A stretch of 15,624 nucleotides of DNA, from contig CAKQGD010000042.1 in assembly GCA_934232845.1 (NCBI GenBank), forward strand, positions 1 through 15,624. The letters run 5' to 3'. The position numbers and the translations under genes were made by a program. Under the pieces are notes generated by a model. It searched no databases and was not told the origin of the DNA. It saw only the letters and a list, made by a program, of their open reading frames with translations. This document shows positions 7,345-14,444 of this stretch, in pieces (position 1 is the first letter of the stretch; every line of letters starts with the position of its first letter). This stretch comes from an uncultured Oscillospiraceae bacterium. Its GTDB lineage: Bacteria > Bacillota > Clostridia > Oscillospirales > Ruminococcaceae.

Positions 7345-8571
7345 ATGAAAATAAACTGGAACCGGCGCGATACCACGCGCTCAGCTTATCTTTTAATCGT
7401 AGCCGTGCTGGCCATCTCGTTCTACAGCTATCTTGCGAACTTCAAAGCGGTCAACGCATGGCTGAGCGGTCTTCTTCAGCCCATCGCACCGATTTTCGGC
7501 GGACTGGTAATCGCATATCTTCTTTCCCCGGTCATGGAGCGGATCGAACTGACCTCAGAACGCGCCTTCACCCGCTATGCCGACATGCGGCCGAAGAGGC
7601 GGCGCTTTCTCTCTCTGCTGGCCACTTACCTGCTCGCCCTCGTGGTGGTTGTGTCCTTTTTGCTGATTGTTCTGCCGAAAGCCGCGTCAAGCGCCGCGCA
7701 GATGGCGATGCAGATTAAAACCTATGTCGCCGCCGCGGAAGAGGGCGTCACCCTATTGATCGAGCATATCCCCGAGGAGCTGATTACGGAAGAACTCGCC
7801 GCAGAGCTGCAGAGTTTTGCGGGCAACGCCGTCAGCAAGATGATCTCTCTGCTGAATACCTCTCTGCCGGTGCTGTTTAATTCGCTGATGCATGTCGGCA
7901 ACAGCGTGATCAATTTCTTTGTCGCGATTATCGTATCCGTATATGTCCTTGCGGAAAAAGAGGGCTTCGCCGCCCGTTCCAAAAAGGTCGTGTATGCGGT
8001 TTTTCCCCGTCCGGCCGCAGAAAGCTTTCTTGATCTCGTACGTACCGGGGATCAGATGTTCGGCCGTTTCATCACCGGAAAGATCATCGATTCCCTCATC
8101 ATCGGGCTGCTTTGCTTTGCGGGAGTCAGCATTATGCAGATGCCCAACGCCGTACTTGTCAGCTTCATTGTCGGCGTCACAAACGTGATTCCTTATTTCG
8201 GACCGTTTATCGGCGCGATCCCTGCTTTCTTTCTGATTGCCATTGTCTCTCCGATGCAGGGACTGCTCTTTCTTGTCTTTGTCCTTCTGCTGCAGCAAAT
8301 CGACGGCAACATCATCGGTCCGAAAATTCTCGGCAACTCCACGGGACTGTCGGCATTCTGGGTCATGTTTTCCATTCTGTTCTTCGGCGGCGCGCTTGGC
8401 TTTACCGGCATGATCATCGGCGTGCCCCTGTTCGGATTGATTTACTGGTGGACCAAGATCGCGGTGGCGGACCGTCTTGCCAAAAAGGGACTTCCCACCG
8501 CAACCGAAAGCTACCGTGCCCCCGGCGGACCCACAGATATTCCTTCGGACGAACCGTCTTCTCAGAATTAA
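7345..8571 (+). CDS. AI-2E family transporter (YtvI/PerM-like permease)
   Basis: A polytopic membrane protein of about 408 residues with about seven or eight hydrophobic segments: an N-terminal pair, one near residues 90-115, an extracytoplasmic or amphipathic region to about 180, then a dense C-terminal cluster. Family landmarks are the VTNVIPYFGPFIGAIPA segment, QQIDGNIIGPKILGNSTGL and a final GFTGMIIGVPLFGLIYWW helix. The family is named after E. coli TqsA. Members export autoinducer-2 or act as Na+(Li+)/H+ antiporters, and function cannot be assigned here. GGGAGG (7331-7336) sits 8 bases before the ATG at 7345, so this start is preferred over the in-frame ATG at 7339, only two bases from the site. 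The Ser/Pro-rich C-terminal tail is cytoplasmic. A strong terminator follows. Confidence 0.93.
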   Translation: MKINWNRRDTTRSAYLLIVAVLAISFYSYLANFKAVNAWLSGLLQPIAPIFGGLVIAYLLSPVMERIELTSERAFTRYADMRPKRRRFLSLLATYLLALVVVVSFLLIVLPKAASSAAQMAMQIKTYVAAAEEGVTLLIEHIPEELITEELAAELQSFAGNAVSKMISLLNTSLPVLFNSLMHVGNSVINFFVAIIVSVYVLAEKEGFAARSKKVVYAVFPRPAAESFLDLVRTGDQMFGRFITGKIIDSLIIGLLCFAGVSIMQMPNAVLVSFIVGVTNVIPYFGPFIGAIPAFFLIAIVSPMQGLLFLVFVLLLQQIDGNIIGPKILGNSTGLSAFWVMFSILFFGGALGFTGMIIGVPLFGLIYWWTKIAVADRLAKKGLPTATESYRAPGGPTDIPSDEPSSQN

Positions 8572-8589
8572 AAATCGCGTTTCCCTTCT

Positions 8590-8623
8590 CCCCTTTCCCG
8601 CACAATGGGAAAGGGGATTTTTT
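8590..8623 (+). terminator. Rho-independent terminator after the AI-2E permease gene
   Basis: A perfect 10-bp stem, CCCCTTTCCC (8590-8599) with GGGAAAGGGG (8607-8616), has a 7-base loop and is followed by A and six T. It lies 18 bases past the stop codon and marks the end of normal GC-rich sequence before the AT-rich island. Confidence 0.9.
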
Positions 8624-9002
8624 ATTGATTTTTTATAGACGGCCATCGTCTTATAAGCCCTTATTAGTGTTTATAGGAATGAGGAAAAATCCTTTGTTTT
8701 CAATGGCTTTCCCATAGCTCTATATATTCTGTCATATCCCTGTATAAGTTGGTTTTGTAAGCAAGAGCGTCAAAAAAGCGTCAAATGCAGAGGACGATAT
8801 TTTTTACCCTCTATAGTTACGCATTAGAGGCTCATTAAGCCTTGCAAGAACGGCATTGCAGATACGAAAACATAAGGTAAGGTGTTTATATCTTTGAAGA
8901 AAAAATACCATTTAACTGCGTAACATTCCAAAGCAAGCTGCTATCTGTTCAGATTATCCTTTTCCTTTCCATTCCTCTATGAAAAGTTCCGTAGCAAGCA
9001 TA

Positions 9003-9021
9003 GGAAAGGGGTACCCTTTCC
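9003..9021. repeat. Perfect inverted repeat with 3-base centre
   Basis: GGAAAGGG (9003-9010) and CCCTTTCC (9014-9021) pair over 8 bp around GTA. It lies about 85 bases beyond the 3' end of the minus-strand ORF at 9106-9549. No T-run follows on either strand, so it is a poor terminator. It may be a protein-binding site, an RNA-end hairpin or chance. Confidence 0.35.
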
Positions 9022-9105
9022 GTAAAATCACTCTTTCCCGTCTGCAACAGAAAGAATGCTTTTCACTTGTTGAGAATATCCCAAGCCCTTACACAAACTG
9101 TAATT

Positions 9106-9549
9106 TTATGTTATCAGTTTGTATTTGCTGCGTTCCTTCAGATTGAAATATTCTGGTGTAATGTATTCTTTGTGTTTATATTCCTGCAAATAATACGGAT
9201 TTCGCTCGTTGTAACATATATCTGTCAGTTCTGTATATGGAGCAATCTGTTTCACAATGCGAACAAGTTTATTATATATCTTTGTAACATACTCTGGTCG
9301 TGGAATATATTCACCTTGTTCATCATAGTAACCAGAATTCACAAAAAGTCTGCTTCGAGCAATTGTTTTACTTTTATCATCCCTATAAGAAAATCCAGCT
9401 TCGATAACGGTATTTCCATTAAATGAATGACCTTGTATGTCTTTGGCTTCAAAACGAAGCGTTTCTCCTGACAATCCTCCTGATGCCGGAACATAGAACC
9501 AATAGCAGTGTTCATGTTCTGTAACAATATCCAAAGTTTGACTGTACAT
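9106..9549 (-). CDS. Hypothetical protein, 147 residues, accessory island
   Basis: I do not recognise a function. The predicted protein is soluble, without signal peptide or membrane helices, rich in Tyr, Glu and Lys, with an aromatic N-terminal part (HCYWFYVPASGG) and a basic C-terminal end. Tyrosines recur through the second half (GYYDEQGEYIPRPEY, NPYYLQEYKHKEYI). It reads like real coding sequence: codons are AT-rich, the composition is balanced, and alternative frames are less plausible. A consensus extended -10 promoter (9652-9660) and a hairpin leader precede it. The frame stays open upstream of this ATG for 34 codons to a stop, so the protein may begin earlier. No strong ribosome binding site is seen: GGA lies 8 bases and AAAGG 15 bases before the ATG. 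Codon use differs sharply from the flanking GC-rich genes, which suggests horizontal acquisition. Confidence 0.55.
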   Translation of the reverse strand: MYSQTLDIVTEHEHCYWFYVPASGGLSGETLRFEAKDIQGHSFNGNTVIEAGFSYRDDKSKTIARSRLFVNSGYYDEQGEYIPRPEYVTKIYNKLVRIVKQIAPYTELTDICYNERNPYYLQEYKHKEYITPEYFNLKERSKYKLIT

Positions 9550-9584
9550 CAGTTTTTCCGAAGCCTTTCTAAAGCAGCAGACAA

Positions 9585-9615
9585 GAGGACGAAAGCAACG
9601 AGTGCTTTCGCCCTC
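9585..9615 (-). promoter_or_regulatory. 12-bp leader hairpin upstream of the island ORF
   Basis: GAGGACGAAAGC (9585-9596) pairs with GCTTTCGCCCTC (9604-9615) with one A-C mismatch and a 7-base loop. In the minus-strand transcript it would sit between the presumed start site near 9645 and the ORF start at 9549. On the minus strand the stem is followed by mixed sequence, not a T-run, so it is not a simple terminator. On the plus strand a T-run comes only about 10 bases later. A cis-acting RNA element or a recombination-related structure is possible. Confidence 0.4.
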
Positions 9616-9651
9616 GCATAGTATGTTTTTTCTTATATCTGTCTGTATTAC

Positions 9652-9660
9652 ATTATATCA
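9652..9660 (-). promoter_or_regulatory. Consensus extended -10 promoter for the island ORF
   Basis: On the minus strand, TGATATAAT matches the extended -10 consensus perfectly (TG-n-TATAAT). No good -35 lies 17-18 bases upstream (GGTGCC region). It would start a transcript near 9645 with a leader of about 95 bases holding the hairpin at 9585-9615. Confidence 0.5.
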
Positions 9661-9941
9661 TCACAAGAAATCTGGGCACCATTTGGTCACCAAAGCGTCA
9701 AAAATCATTGCTCTTTTGTATGCTTCGATATATAAAAAAGTCAGTATTTATAGTGGTTTTCACAGTTCAAGACTTTTCGATAGCAAAAAACTAATACTAT
9801 TTTTTGTGCGAAAACTTTCTTTTCCATAGTTTTCGTATCGCGGACCTTCCGATGCCTTTTTCTTCTCCACAGCCTTTTTAAAAATACAAAATGTATTATA
9901 AAGGATGATTTTATCAAATTGAAAAGGTCAGAAGGCAAATA

Positions 9942-10061
9942 ATGTCTAATTCATTTAAAAAAACAAAGCGGAAAAACAACCTTCAGCGTTCACAAAGACG
10001 GACCCTTATGATCCATTCACACCTGTTCCGACCTGATTTTGCTGCCCACCGGATCTATTAA
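9942..10061 (+). CDS. Possible small basic peptide, 39 residues
   Basis: An ATG at 9942 is preceded by AGAAGG with 6-base spacing and opens a 39-codon frame ending in TAA at 10059-10061. The N-terminal half is strongly basic (MSNSFKKTKRKNN, later QRSQRRT); the second half contains several His, Phe and Arg. There is no membrane segment or signal peptide. A possible -10 (TATTAT, 9894-9899) lies upstream, and the ATP synthase terminator at 10092-10129 would also act as a hairpin for this strand, followed by four T. The peptide matches no family I recognise. The good ribosome binding site is the main support, and the frame could still be chance. Confidence 0.3.
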   Translation: MSNSFKKTKRKNNLQRSQRRTLMIHSHLFRPDFAAHRIY

Positions 10062-10089
10062 ATTGAAAAGCGGCCGGCAGCAGGCGCAG

Positions 10090-10129
10090 AAAAAAGACCC
10101 CGAAGGATCTTCATCCTTCGGGGTCTTTT
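10090..10129 (-). terminator. Rho-independent terminator of the ATP synthase operon
   Basis: A perfect 17-bp stem (10092-10108 with 10113-10129, core GACCCCGAAGGAT) has a 4-base loop and ends on the minus strand in a run of six T. It lies 13 bases past the atpC stop. The A/T base pairs at the foot of the stem also place four T on the plus-strand side, so weaker action in that direction is possible. Confidence 0.93.
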
Positions 10130-10141
10130 CGATATTAAAGC

Positions 10142-10552
10142 TCAGGCTTCTTTCGGAGCAGCAACCGCAATACGCACAATTGCGCGATCACGCTTTGCCT
10201 CAACACGTTCCCGTTCGCGGGGGGACATCTCCTCATTCGCGAGGCGATCCTCCGCGCGGGCTTTCGCGTCCTTTGCTCGTGCGAGATCCAGTTCGTCGGC
10301 CCACTCAAACGTATCCGGCGTCAGCATAACGCGGCCGTCCATCACAGTGAGCATGCCGCCGATACAGGCGGCGCGGCGCATCGTGCCGTCTTCGGCGGTT
10401 ACACGGGCTTCGCCCATGCCGAGAGGCGTGCAGTAGTTGGCGTGACGGGGAAGGATGCAGACGTCTCCGCCGATCGTCCGGCAAAGGACTCTCTGCGCAG
10501 GCCCGCCGAAAGCTACTCCGTCCGGCGTCACGATCTGCAGATCCATCGTCAC
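10142..10552 (-). CDS. atpC: F1Fo ATP synthase subunit epsilon
   Basis: The 136-residue epsilon subunit of the F1 central stalk couples gamma rotation to the c-ring and can inhibit ATP hydrolysis. The N-terminal beta-sandwich shows the usual LQIVTPDG opening, a GGDVCILPRHANYCTPL loop and a GGMLTVMDGRVMLTPD strand pair. Residues about 88-125 form the C-terminal helical hairpin. GTG at 10552 is the preferred start because AGGAGG lies 7 bases before it; an ATG two codons later is 13 bases away. The GTG overlaps the atpD stop in GTGA, so translation is probably coupled. It is last in the operon, as is usual. Confidence 0.95.
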   Translation of the reverse strand: MTMDLQIVTPDGVAFGGPAQRVLCRTIGGDVCILPRHANYCTPLGMGEARVTAEDGTMRRAACIGGMLTVMDGRVMLTPDTFEWADELDLARAKDAKARAEDRLANEEMSPRERERVEAKRDRAIVRIAVAAPKEA

Positions 10553-11952
10553 TTCGCTTCCTCCTTCTTGGCCTTGGCAAAGACGTCGTCAATTGTACCG
10601 GCGAGGAGGAATGCACCTTCGGGAAGGTTGTCACATTCGCCGTTGAGAATCATCTTAAAGCCGCGAAGCGTCTCAGAAAGCGGCACGTACTGACCGGGCA
10701 TACCGGTAAACTGTTCGGCAACGCTGAACGACTGGCTCATGAAGCGCTGGATCTTACGGGCGCGGTTAACCGTCATACGGTCTTCTTCGCTCAGTTCATC
10801 CATACCCATGATGGCGATGATGTCCTGCAGTTCCTTATAGCGCTGCAGCACCTGCTGCACACCGCGGGCAATCTCATAGTGCTCGATACCGACAACCTCG
10901 GGGCTGAGGATACGGCTGGTGGAATCCAGCGGATCAACGGCCGGATAAATCCCCATGGCAGCGATGTCACGGCTGAGAACGGTCGTAGCGTCGAGGTGGG
11001 TGAAGGTCGTCGCCGGCGCCGGGTCGGTCAAGTCGTCCGCAGGGACGTAGACCGCCTGCACGGAGGTGATGGAGCCCTTCTTGGTAGAGGTGATTCGTTC
11101 CTGCAGAGCACCCATTTCGGTGGCCAGCGTAGGCTGGTAACCAACGGCGGACGGCATACGTCCGAGCAGCGCCGAAACTTCGGAGCCTGCCTGCGTGAAA
11201 CGGAAGATGTTGTCGATAAACAGCAGCACGTCCTGATTCTTGACATCGCGGAAATATTCCGCCATCGTCAGGCCGGACAGTGCAACGCGCATACGTGCGC
11301 CCGGAGGCTCGTTCATCTGACCGTAAACCAAGGCGGTCTTGTTGAGAACGCCGCTTTCCTTCATTTCGCCGTAAAGGTCGTTGCCCTCGCGGGTACGCTC
11401 TCCAACGCCGGTGAAGACGCAGTTGCCGCCGTGCTGAGTGGCGATATTATGAATCAGTTCCATGATCAGAACCGTCTTGCCGACGCCTGCGCCGCCAAAC
11501 AGACCGATCTTACCGCCCTTGGCGTAGGGGCAGATCAGGTCGACGACCTTGATGCCGGTTTCGAGAATTTCCGTTTCGCTTTCCTGCTCCTCAAAAGAAG
11601 GAGCGGGGCGATGGATCGGCCACTGCTCACTGACCTTGGGAGCGGGCATCTGGTCAATCGGCTCACCGAGCAGATTGAACATACGGCCAAGGCATTCATC
11701 GCCTACCGGTACCGCAATCGAGCGGCCGGTATCGACAGCCTCTGTGCCGCGCACCAGATTGTCGGTGCTGCTCATCGCAATGCAGCGAACCATGTTGTCG
11801 CCGACATGCTGAGCGACCTCCGCCACAAGGCGCTGGCCATGGTTGTCAATTTCAAGGGCGTTGTTCAGTTCAGGCAGCTTTCCGTCCGCAAAGCGGACGT
11901 CGAGGACCGGCCCGATCACCTGTACAACGGTTCCCGTGTTTCTTTCGGACAT
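10549..11952 (-). CDS. atpD: F1Fo ATP synthase subunit beta (catalytic)
   Basis: The 467-residue catalytic subunit of F1, which makes ATP from ADP and phosphate. Walker A GGAGVGKT is at 153-160. GERTREG at 184-190 holds catalytic Glu185 (equivalent to E. coli Glu181), and LLFID at 243-247 is the Walker B strand. The DELSEED loop, complete at 385-391, transmits torque to gamma. Length is typical. The ATG at 11952 is chosen because GGGGAG lies about 7 bases upstream and the protein starts with the family's N-terminal barrel (GTVVQVIGPVLDVRF). A longer in-frame reading would extend into the atpG 3' end. It follows atpG by 25 bases and overlaps atpC by four. Confidence 0.98.
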   Translation of the reverse strand: MSERNTGTVVQVIGPVLDVRFADGKLPELNNALEIDNHGQRLVAEVAQHVGDNMVRCIAMSSTDNLVRGTEAVDTGRSIAVPVGDECLGRMFNLLGEPIDQMPAPKVSEQWPIHRPAPSFEEQESETEILETGIKVVDLICPYAKGGKIGLFGGAGVGKTVLIMELIHNIATQHGGNCVFTGVGERTREGNDLYGEMKESGVLNKTALVYGQMNEPPGARMRVALSGLTMAEYFRDVKNQDVLLFIDNIFRFTQAGSEVSALLGRMPSAVGYQPTLATEMGALQERITSTKKGSITSVQAVYVPADDLTDPAPATTFTHLDATTVLSRDIAAMGIYPAVDPLDSTSRILSPEVVGIEHYEIARGVQQVLQRYKELQDIIAIMGMDELSEEDRMTVNRARKIQRFMSQSFSVAEQFTGMPGQYVPLSETLRGFKMILNGECDNLPEGAFLLAGTIDDVFAKAKKEEAK

Positions 11953-11977
11953 AAGTTTCTCCCCTTGTTGTATCGTT

Positions 11978-12832
11978 TCAGGCTTCCGCGCCGGCCACGA
12001 TCTCAGTAATTTCCTGTGTGATGGCGGACTGACGCGCGCGGTTGTAAGACAGGTCAAGCTGGGCGATCATTTCGCCGGCGTTCTTGCTGGCGGAATCCAT
12101 CGCCATACGGCGTGCGGCCTGCTCACTGGCAAAGCTCTCGCGCACGGCGCCGCAGAGCATCCCGGCAATGCAGTGAGGAATCAGCTGTTCAAAAACCGCT
12201 TCGCTGTCCGGCTCATAAAGGGTCAGCTCACGAGGACGGCCATCGGTCTGGGCATTCTCCTGCTGTTCCAATTCCAGCATCGGAAGCGCCTTGACAACCG
12301 CAGGCATCTGAGACAGCATCGACACAAAGTTTGTATATGCGATAGAAAGCGTGTCGAACGAGCCCTCGAGGTATTTTTCGCATACGAAGCGCGCAATGTC
12401 GTGGCAATCGCGGATCGTGATATGCTCCGCCTCGGCATATTCCTCGGAAAGGATTTCAGTCCCCCGGCGCCGGTAGAAGTCAAGCGCCTTTTTCCCGATG
12501 GGAAGCACGCAATCGACTTCACCGGAAGCCGCCACCGCCTTGAACAGGTTGTGGTTGAAGCCGCCCGCAAGACCGCGGTCTCCCGCGATCACGATCACGC
12601 AGCTGCGGCGGCGTTCCCGCGCAGCCGCATAGGGGCTGGTAAGCTCCGTGTTGTGAGCGGCTACTTCCAACAGCGTCTGATGAACCTGCTGATAATAAAC
12701 ACGGGAGGCCTCGGCACGTTCCTTGGCGCGGCGCAGCTTAGAAGAAGCCACGAGCTCCATTGCCTTTGTAATCTGCATGGTGCTCTGTACACTTCGGATG
12801 CGCAGCTTGATGTCCTTCATCGAACCTGCCAT
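11978..12832 (-). CDS. atpG: F1Fo ATP synthase subunit gamma
   Basis: The 284-residue rotor shaft of F1. The N-terminal coiled-coil strand is conserved (MKDIKLRIRSVQSTMQITKA then MELVASSKLR), as is the C-terminal strand (ASKNAGEMIAQLDLSYNRAR), which pairs with it inside the alpha3beta3 ring. The middle has the Rossmann-like segment with VIAGDRGLAGGFNHN. Length is normal for Firmicutes. The ATG at 12832 follows AAAGGAGG with 7-base spacing, an ideal site; a second in-frame ATG four codons later is less favoured. Only 16 bases separate it from the atpA stop. Confidence 0.97.
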   Translation of the reverse strand: MAGSMKDIKLRIRSVQSTMQITKAMELVASSKLRRAKERAEASRVYYQQVHQTLLEVAAHNTELTSPYAAARERRRSCVIVIAGDRGLAGGFNHNLFKAVAASGEVDCVLPIGKKALDFYRRRGTEILSEEYAEAEHITIRDCHDIARFVCEKYLEGSFDTLSIAYTNFVSMLSQMPAVVKALPMLELEQQENAQTDGRPRELTLYEPDSEAVFEQLIPHCIAGMLCGAVRESFASEQAARRMAMDSASKNAGEMIAQLDLSYNRARQSAITQEITEIVAGAEA

Positions 12833-12848
12833 ACGGATGCCTCCTTTC

Positions 12849-14369
12849 TCAATGTGTCTTCTTAAAGGTCTCGGTGTAAGCGTCGAGGGCGGCCTTCAGC
12901 TCGCTCTCCGCTTCCTTTCCGAGGTCCTTCGTCGCGCGGATCGCTTCCATAGCGGCACGGCCGTGCTCATCGGAATCCAAGAAGGAATACAGCCCTTCTT
13001 CATAGGCGTGAATGTCCTTCACCTCGATCTGTGCGAGGATTCCGTTGGTAACGGCATACAAAATCGCGACCTGCTTTTCGACGGGAATCGGCGCGTCGCG
13101 GCCCTGTTTGAGAACCTCCACGATACGCTCGCCCTGTGCAAGACGTGCCTTGGTATCGGCGTCAAGGTCGGAACCGAACTGCGCGAAGCTCTGTAGCTCA
13201 CGGAACTGGGAATAGAGCAGCTTCAGCGTACCGGAGACCTTCTTAATCGCCTTGATCTGCGCGTTGCCGCCGACACGGGAAACCGAGATGCCGGGGTTGA
13301 CCGCCGGCAGGATACCGCTGTGGAACAGCTCGGTTTCAAGGAAGATCTGACCGTCGGTAATGGAAATGACGTTCGTCGGAATATAAGCGGAAACGTCGCC
13401 GGCCTGCGTCTCGATGATCGGCAGAGCCGTCAGGCTGCCGCCGCCGAGCTCATCGGAAAGCTTCGCCGCACGCTCCAGCAGACGGGAGTGCAGGTAGAAA
13501 ACGTCGCCCGGATACGCCTCGCGGCCCGGCGGGCGGCGAATCAGCAGAGAAAGCGCACGGTATGCAACCGCATGCTTCGACAGATCGTCGTAAATAATCA
13601 GGACATGCTTGCCCTTGTGCATAAAATACTCTGCCATCGAGCAGCCCGAATAGGGGGCGATGTACTGCAGAGGCGAAGGCTCGCTGGCCGTCGCGGAAAC
13701 AACAATGGTATAATCCATCGCGCCGTTTTCCTCAAGGTTCTGCACGAGGTTGGCAACGGTGGAACGTTTCTGACCGATCGCAACATAGACGCAGATGACG
13801 TCCTTGCCCTTCTGGTTCAGAATCGCATCGGTAGCAATCGCGGTTTTACCGGTCTGACGGTCGCCGATAATCAGCTCGCGCTGGCCGCGGCCGATCGGAA
13901 TCATAGCATCGATGGCCTTGATACCGGTCTGCAGAGGCTCCTTAACGGGCTGGCGCTGCAGAATGCCGGGGGCCGGGCTTTCAATGGCGCGGTAATCGGC
14001 GGCCTTGATCTCGCCCTTTCCGTCGATCGGCTGACCGAGCGCGTTGACAACGCGGCCGATCATTTCGTCACCGACGGGAACGCTCACGACCTTACCGGTA
14101 CGCCGGACACTTCCGCCCTCGCGGATTCCCGTGTCCGTACCAAGCAGAACGACGGAGACGGTCGTCTCCTCAAGGTTCTGCGCCATACCGTAGGTACCGT
14201 TCTCGAACTGAATCAGCTCGCCGGCCATGCACTTTTCCAAGCCGCTGACGCGGGCGATTCCGTCGCCCACGAGCAGCACCGTGCCGGTCTCGCTCTGTTC
14301 GATCGCGTTTTCATAATGCTTGATCTGCGCCTTGATGATCTTTGCGATCTCTTCGGACTTTAACTGCAT
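12849..14369 (-). CDS. atpA: F1Fo ATP synthase subunit alpha
   Basis: The 506-residue non-catalytic nucleotide-binding subunit of F1. Walker A GDRQTGKT is at 169-176, HVLIIYDD at 255-262 is the Walker B region, and the arginine finger is Arg365 in ISVSRVGG (equivalent to E. coli Arg373). The N-terminal helix that contacts delta is present. Length is typical. The ATG at 14369 matches the family start; the nearest Shine-Dalgarno-like stretch (AAGGGAAG) lies about 13 bases upstream, longer than for its neighbours. A 56-base gap with part of an RNA hairpin separates it from atpH. Confidence 0.98.
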   Translation of the reverse strand: MQLKSEEIAKIIKAQIKHYENAIEQSETGTVLLVGDGIARVSGLEKCMAGELIQFENGTYGMAQNLEETTVSVVLLGTDTGIREGGSVRRTGKVVSVPVGDEMIGRVVNALGQPIDGKGEIKAADYRAIESPAPGILQRQPVKEPLQTGIKAIDAMIPIGRGQRELIIGDRQTGKTAIATDAILNQKGKDVICVYVAIGQKRSTVANLVQNLEENGAMDYTIVVSATASEPSPLQYIAPYSGCSMAEYFMHKGKHVLIIYDDLSKHAVAYRALSLLIRRPPGREAYPGDVFYLHSRLLERAAKLSDELGGGSLTALPIIETQAGDVSAYIPTNVISITDGQIFLETELFHSGILPAVNPGISVSRVGGNAQIKAIKKVSGTLKLLYSQFRELQSFAQFGSDLDADTKARLAQGERIVEVLKQGRDAPIPVEKQVAILYAVTNGILAQIEVKDIHAYEEGLYSFLDSDEHGRAAMEAIRATKDLGKEAESELKAALDAYTETFKKTH

Positions 14370-14409
14370 GGTATGGAATTCACTTCCCTTTTCTCAGAAA
14401 TCGGATGTT

Positions 14410-14444
14410 GGGCTCCGCCTTTTTTTCAGGCGTTGCCGGAGCCC
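14410..14444 (-). promoter_or_regulatory. Hairpin spanning the end of atpH, before atpA
   Basis: GGGCTCCG (14410-14417) and CGGAGCCC (14437-14444) form an 8-bp inverted repeat, with a further GCC/GGC pair possible inside. In the minus-strand mRNA the stem encloses the atpH stop codon (14428-14426) and a run of A. No T-run follows, so it is not a terminator. It could affect mRNA processing or the relative translation of delta and alpha; this is inference. Confidence 0.4.

Larger units (their letters stand above)
8624..10089. other. AT-rich accessory island, possible mobile-element remnant
   Basis: About 1.47 kb between the permease terminator and the ATP synthase terminator. It is visibly richer in A and T than either flank and lacks any conserved gene. 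In 8624-9105 I find no coding sequence, only short inverted repeats (AGGCT/AGCCT at 8828-8842; 9003-9021). The word AAAGCGTCAAA occurs at 8775-8785 and 9692-9702, on both sides of the island's one substantial ORF. The reverse strand of the second copy reads an open 28-codon stretch (9747-9661) ending in IFDALVTKWCPDFL, which resembles the tail of a degraded recombinase. That is an impression, not a match. No target-site duplication or intact transposase was found. Confidence 0.5.

Noticed and set aside
8644..8720. Attachment-site-like sequence CTTATAAGCCCTTATTAG after the permease terminator
   Set aside because: It resembles element ends seen in clostridial integrative elements, but no matching second copy was found; only a partial similarity near 9744-9756 is noted in a finding.
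9067..9426. 119-codon plus-strand ORF in the island, hydrophobic
   Set aside because: Antisense to the better-supported minus-strand ORF, with Phe/Ile/Val-rich composition typical of reversed AT-rich coding sequence and no ribosome binding site.
9741..9938. 65-codon minus-strand ORF at the island's right part
   Set aside because: No ribosome binding site and no family similarity. Another frame of the same strand (KKKASEGPRYENYGKES) looks more protein-like but lacks a start, so neither is called.
10879..12009. 376-codon plus-strand ORF antisense to atpD
   Set aside because: Shadow of the highly conserved beta subunit gene; it has no family features of its own. The same applies to the long antisense ORFs over atpA and atpF.
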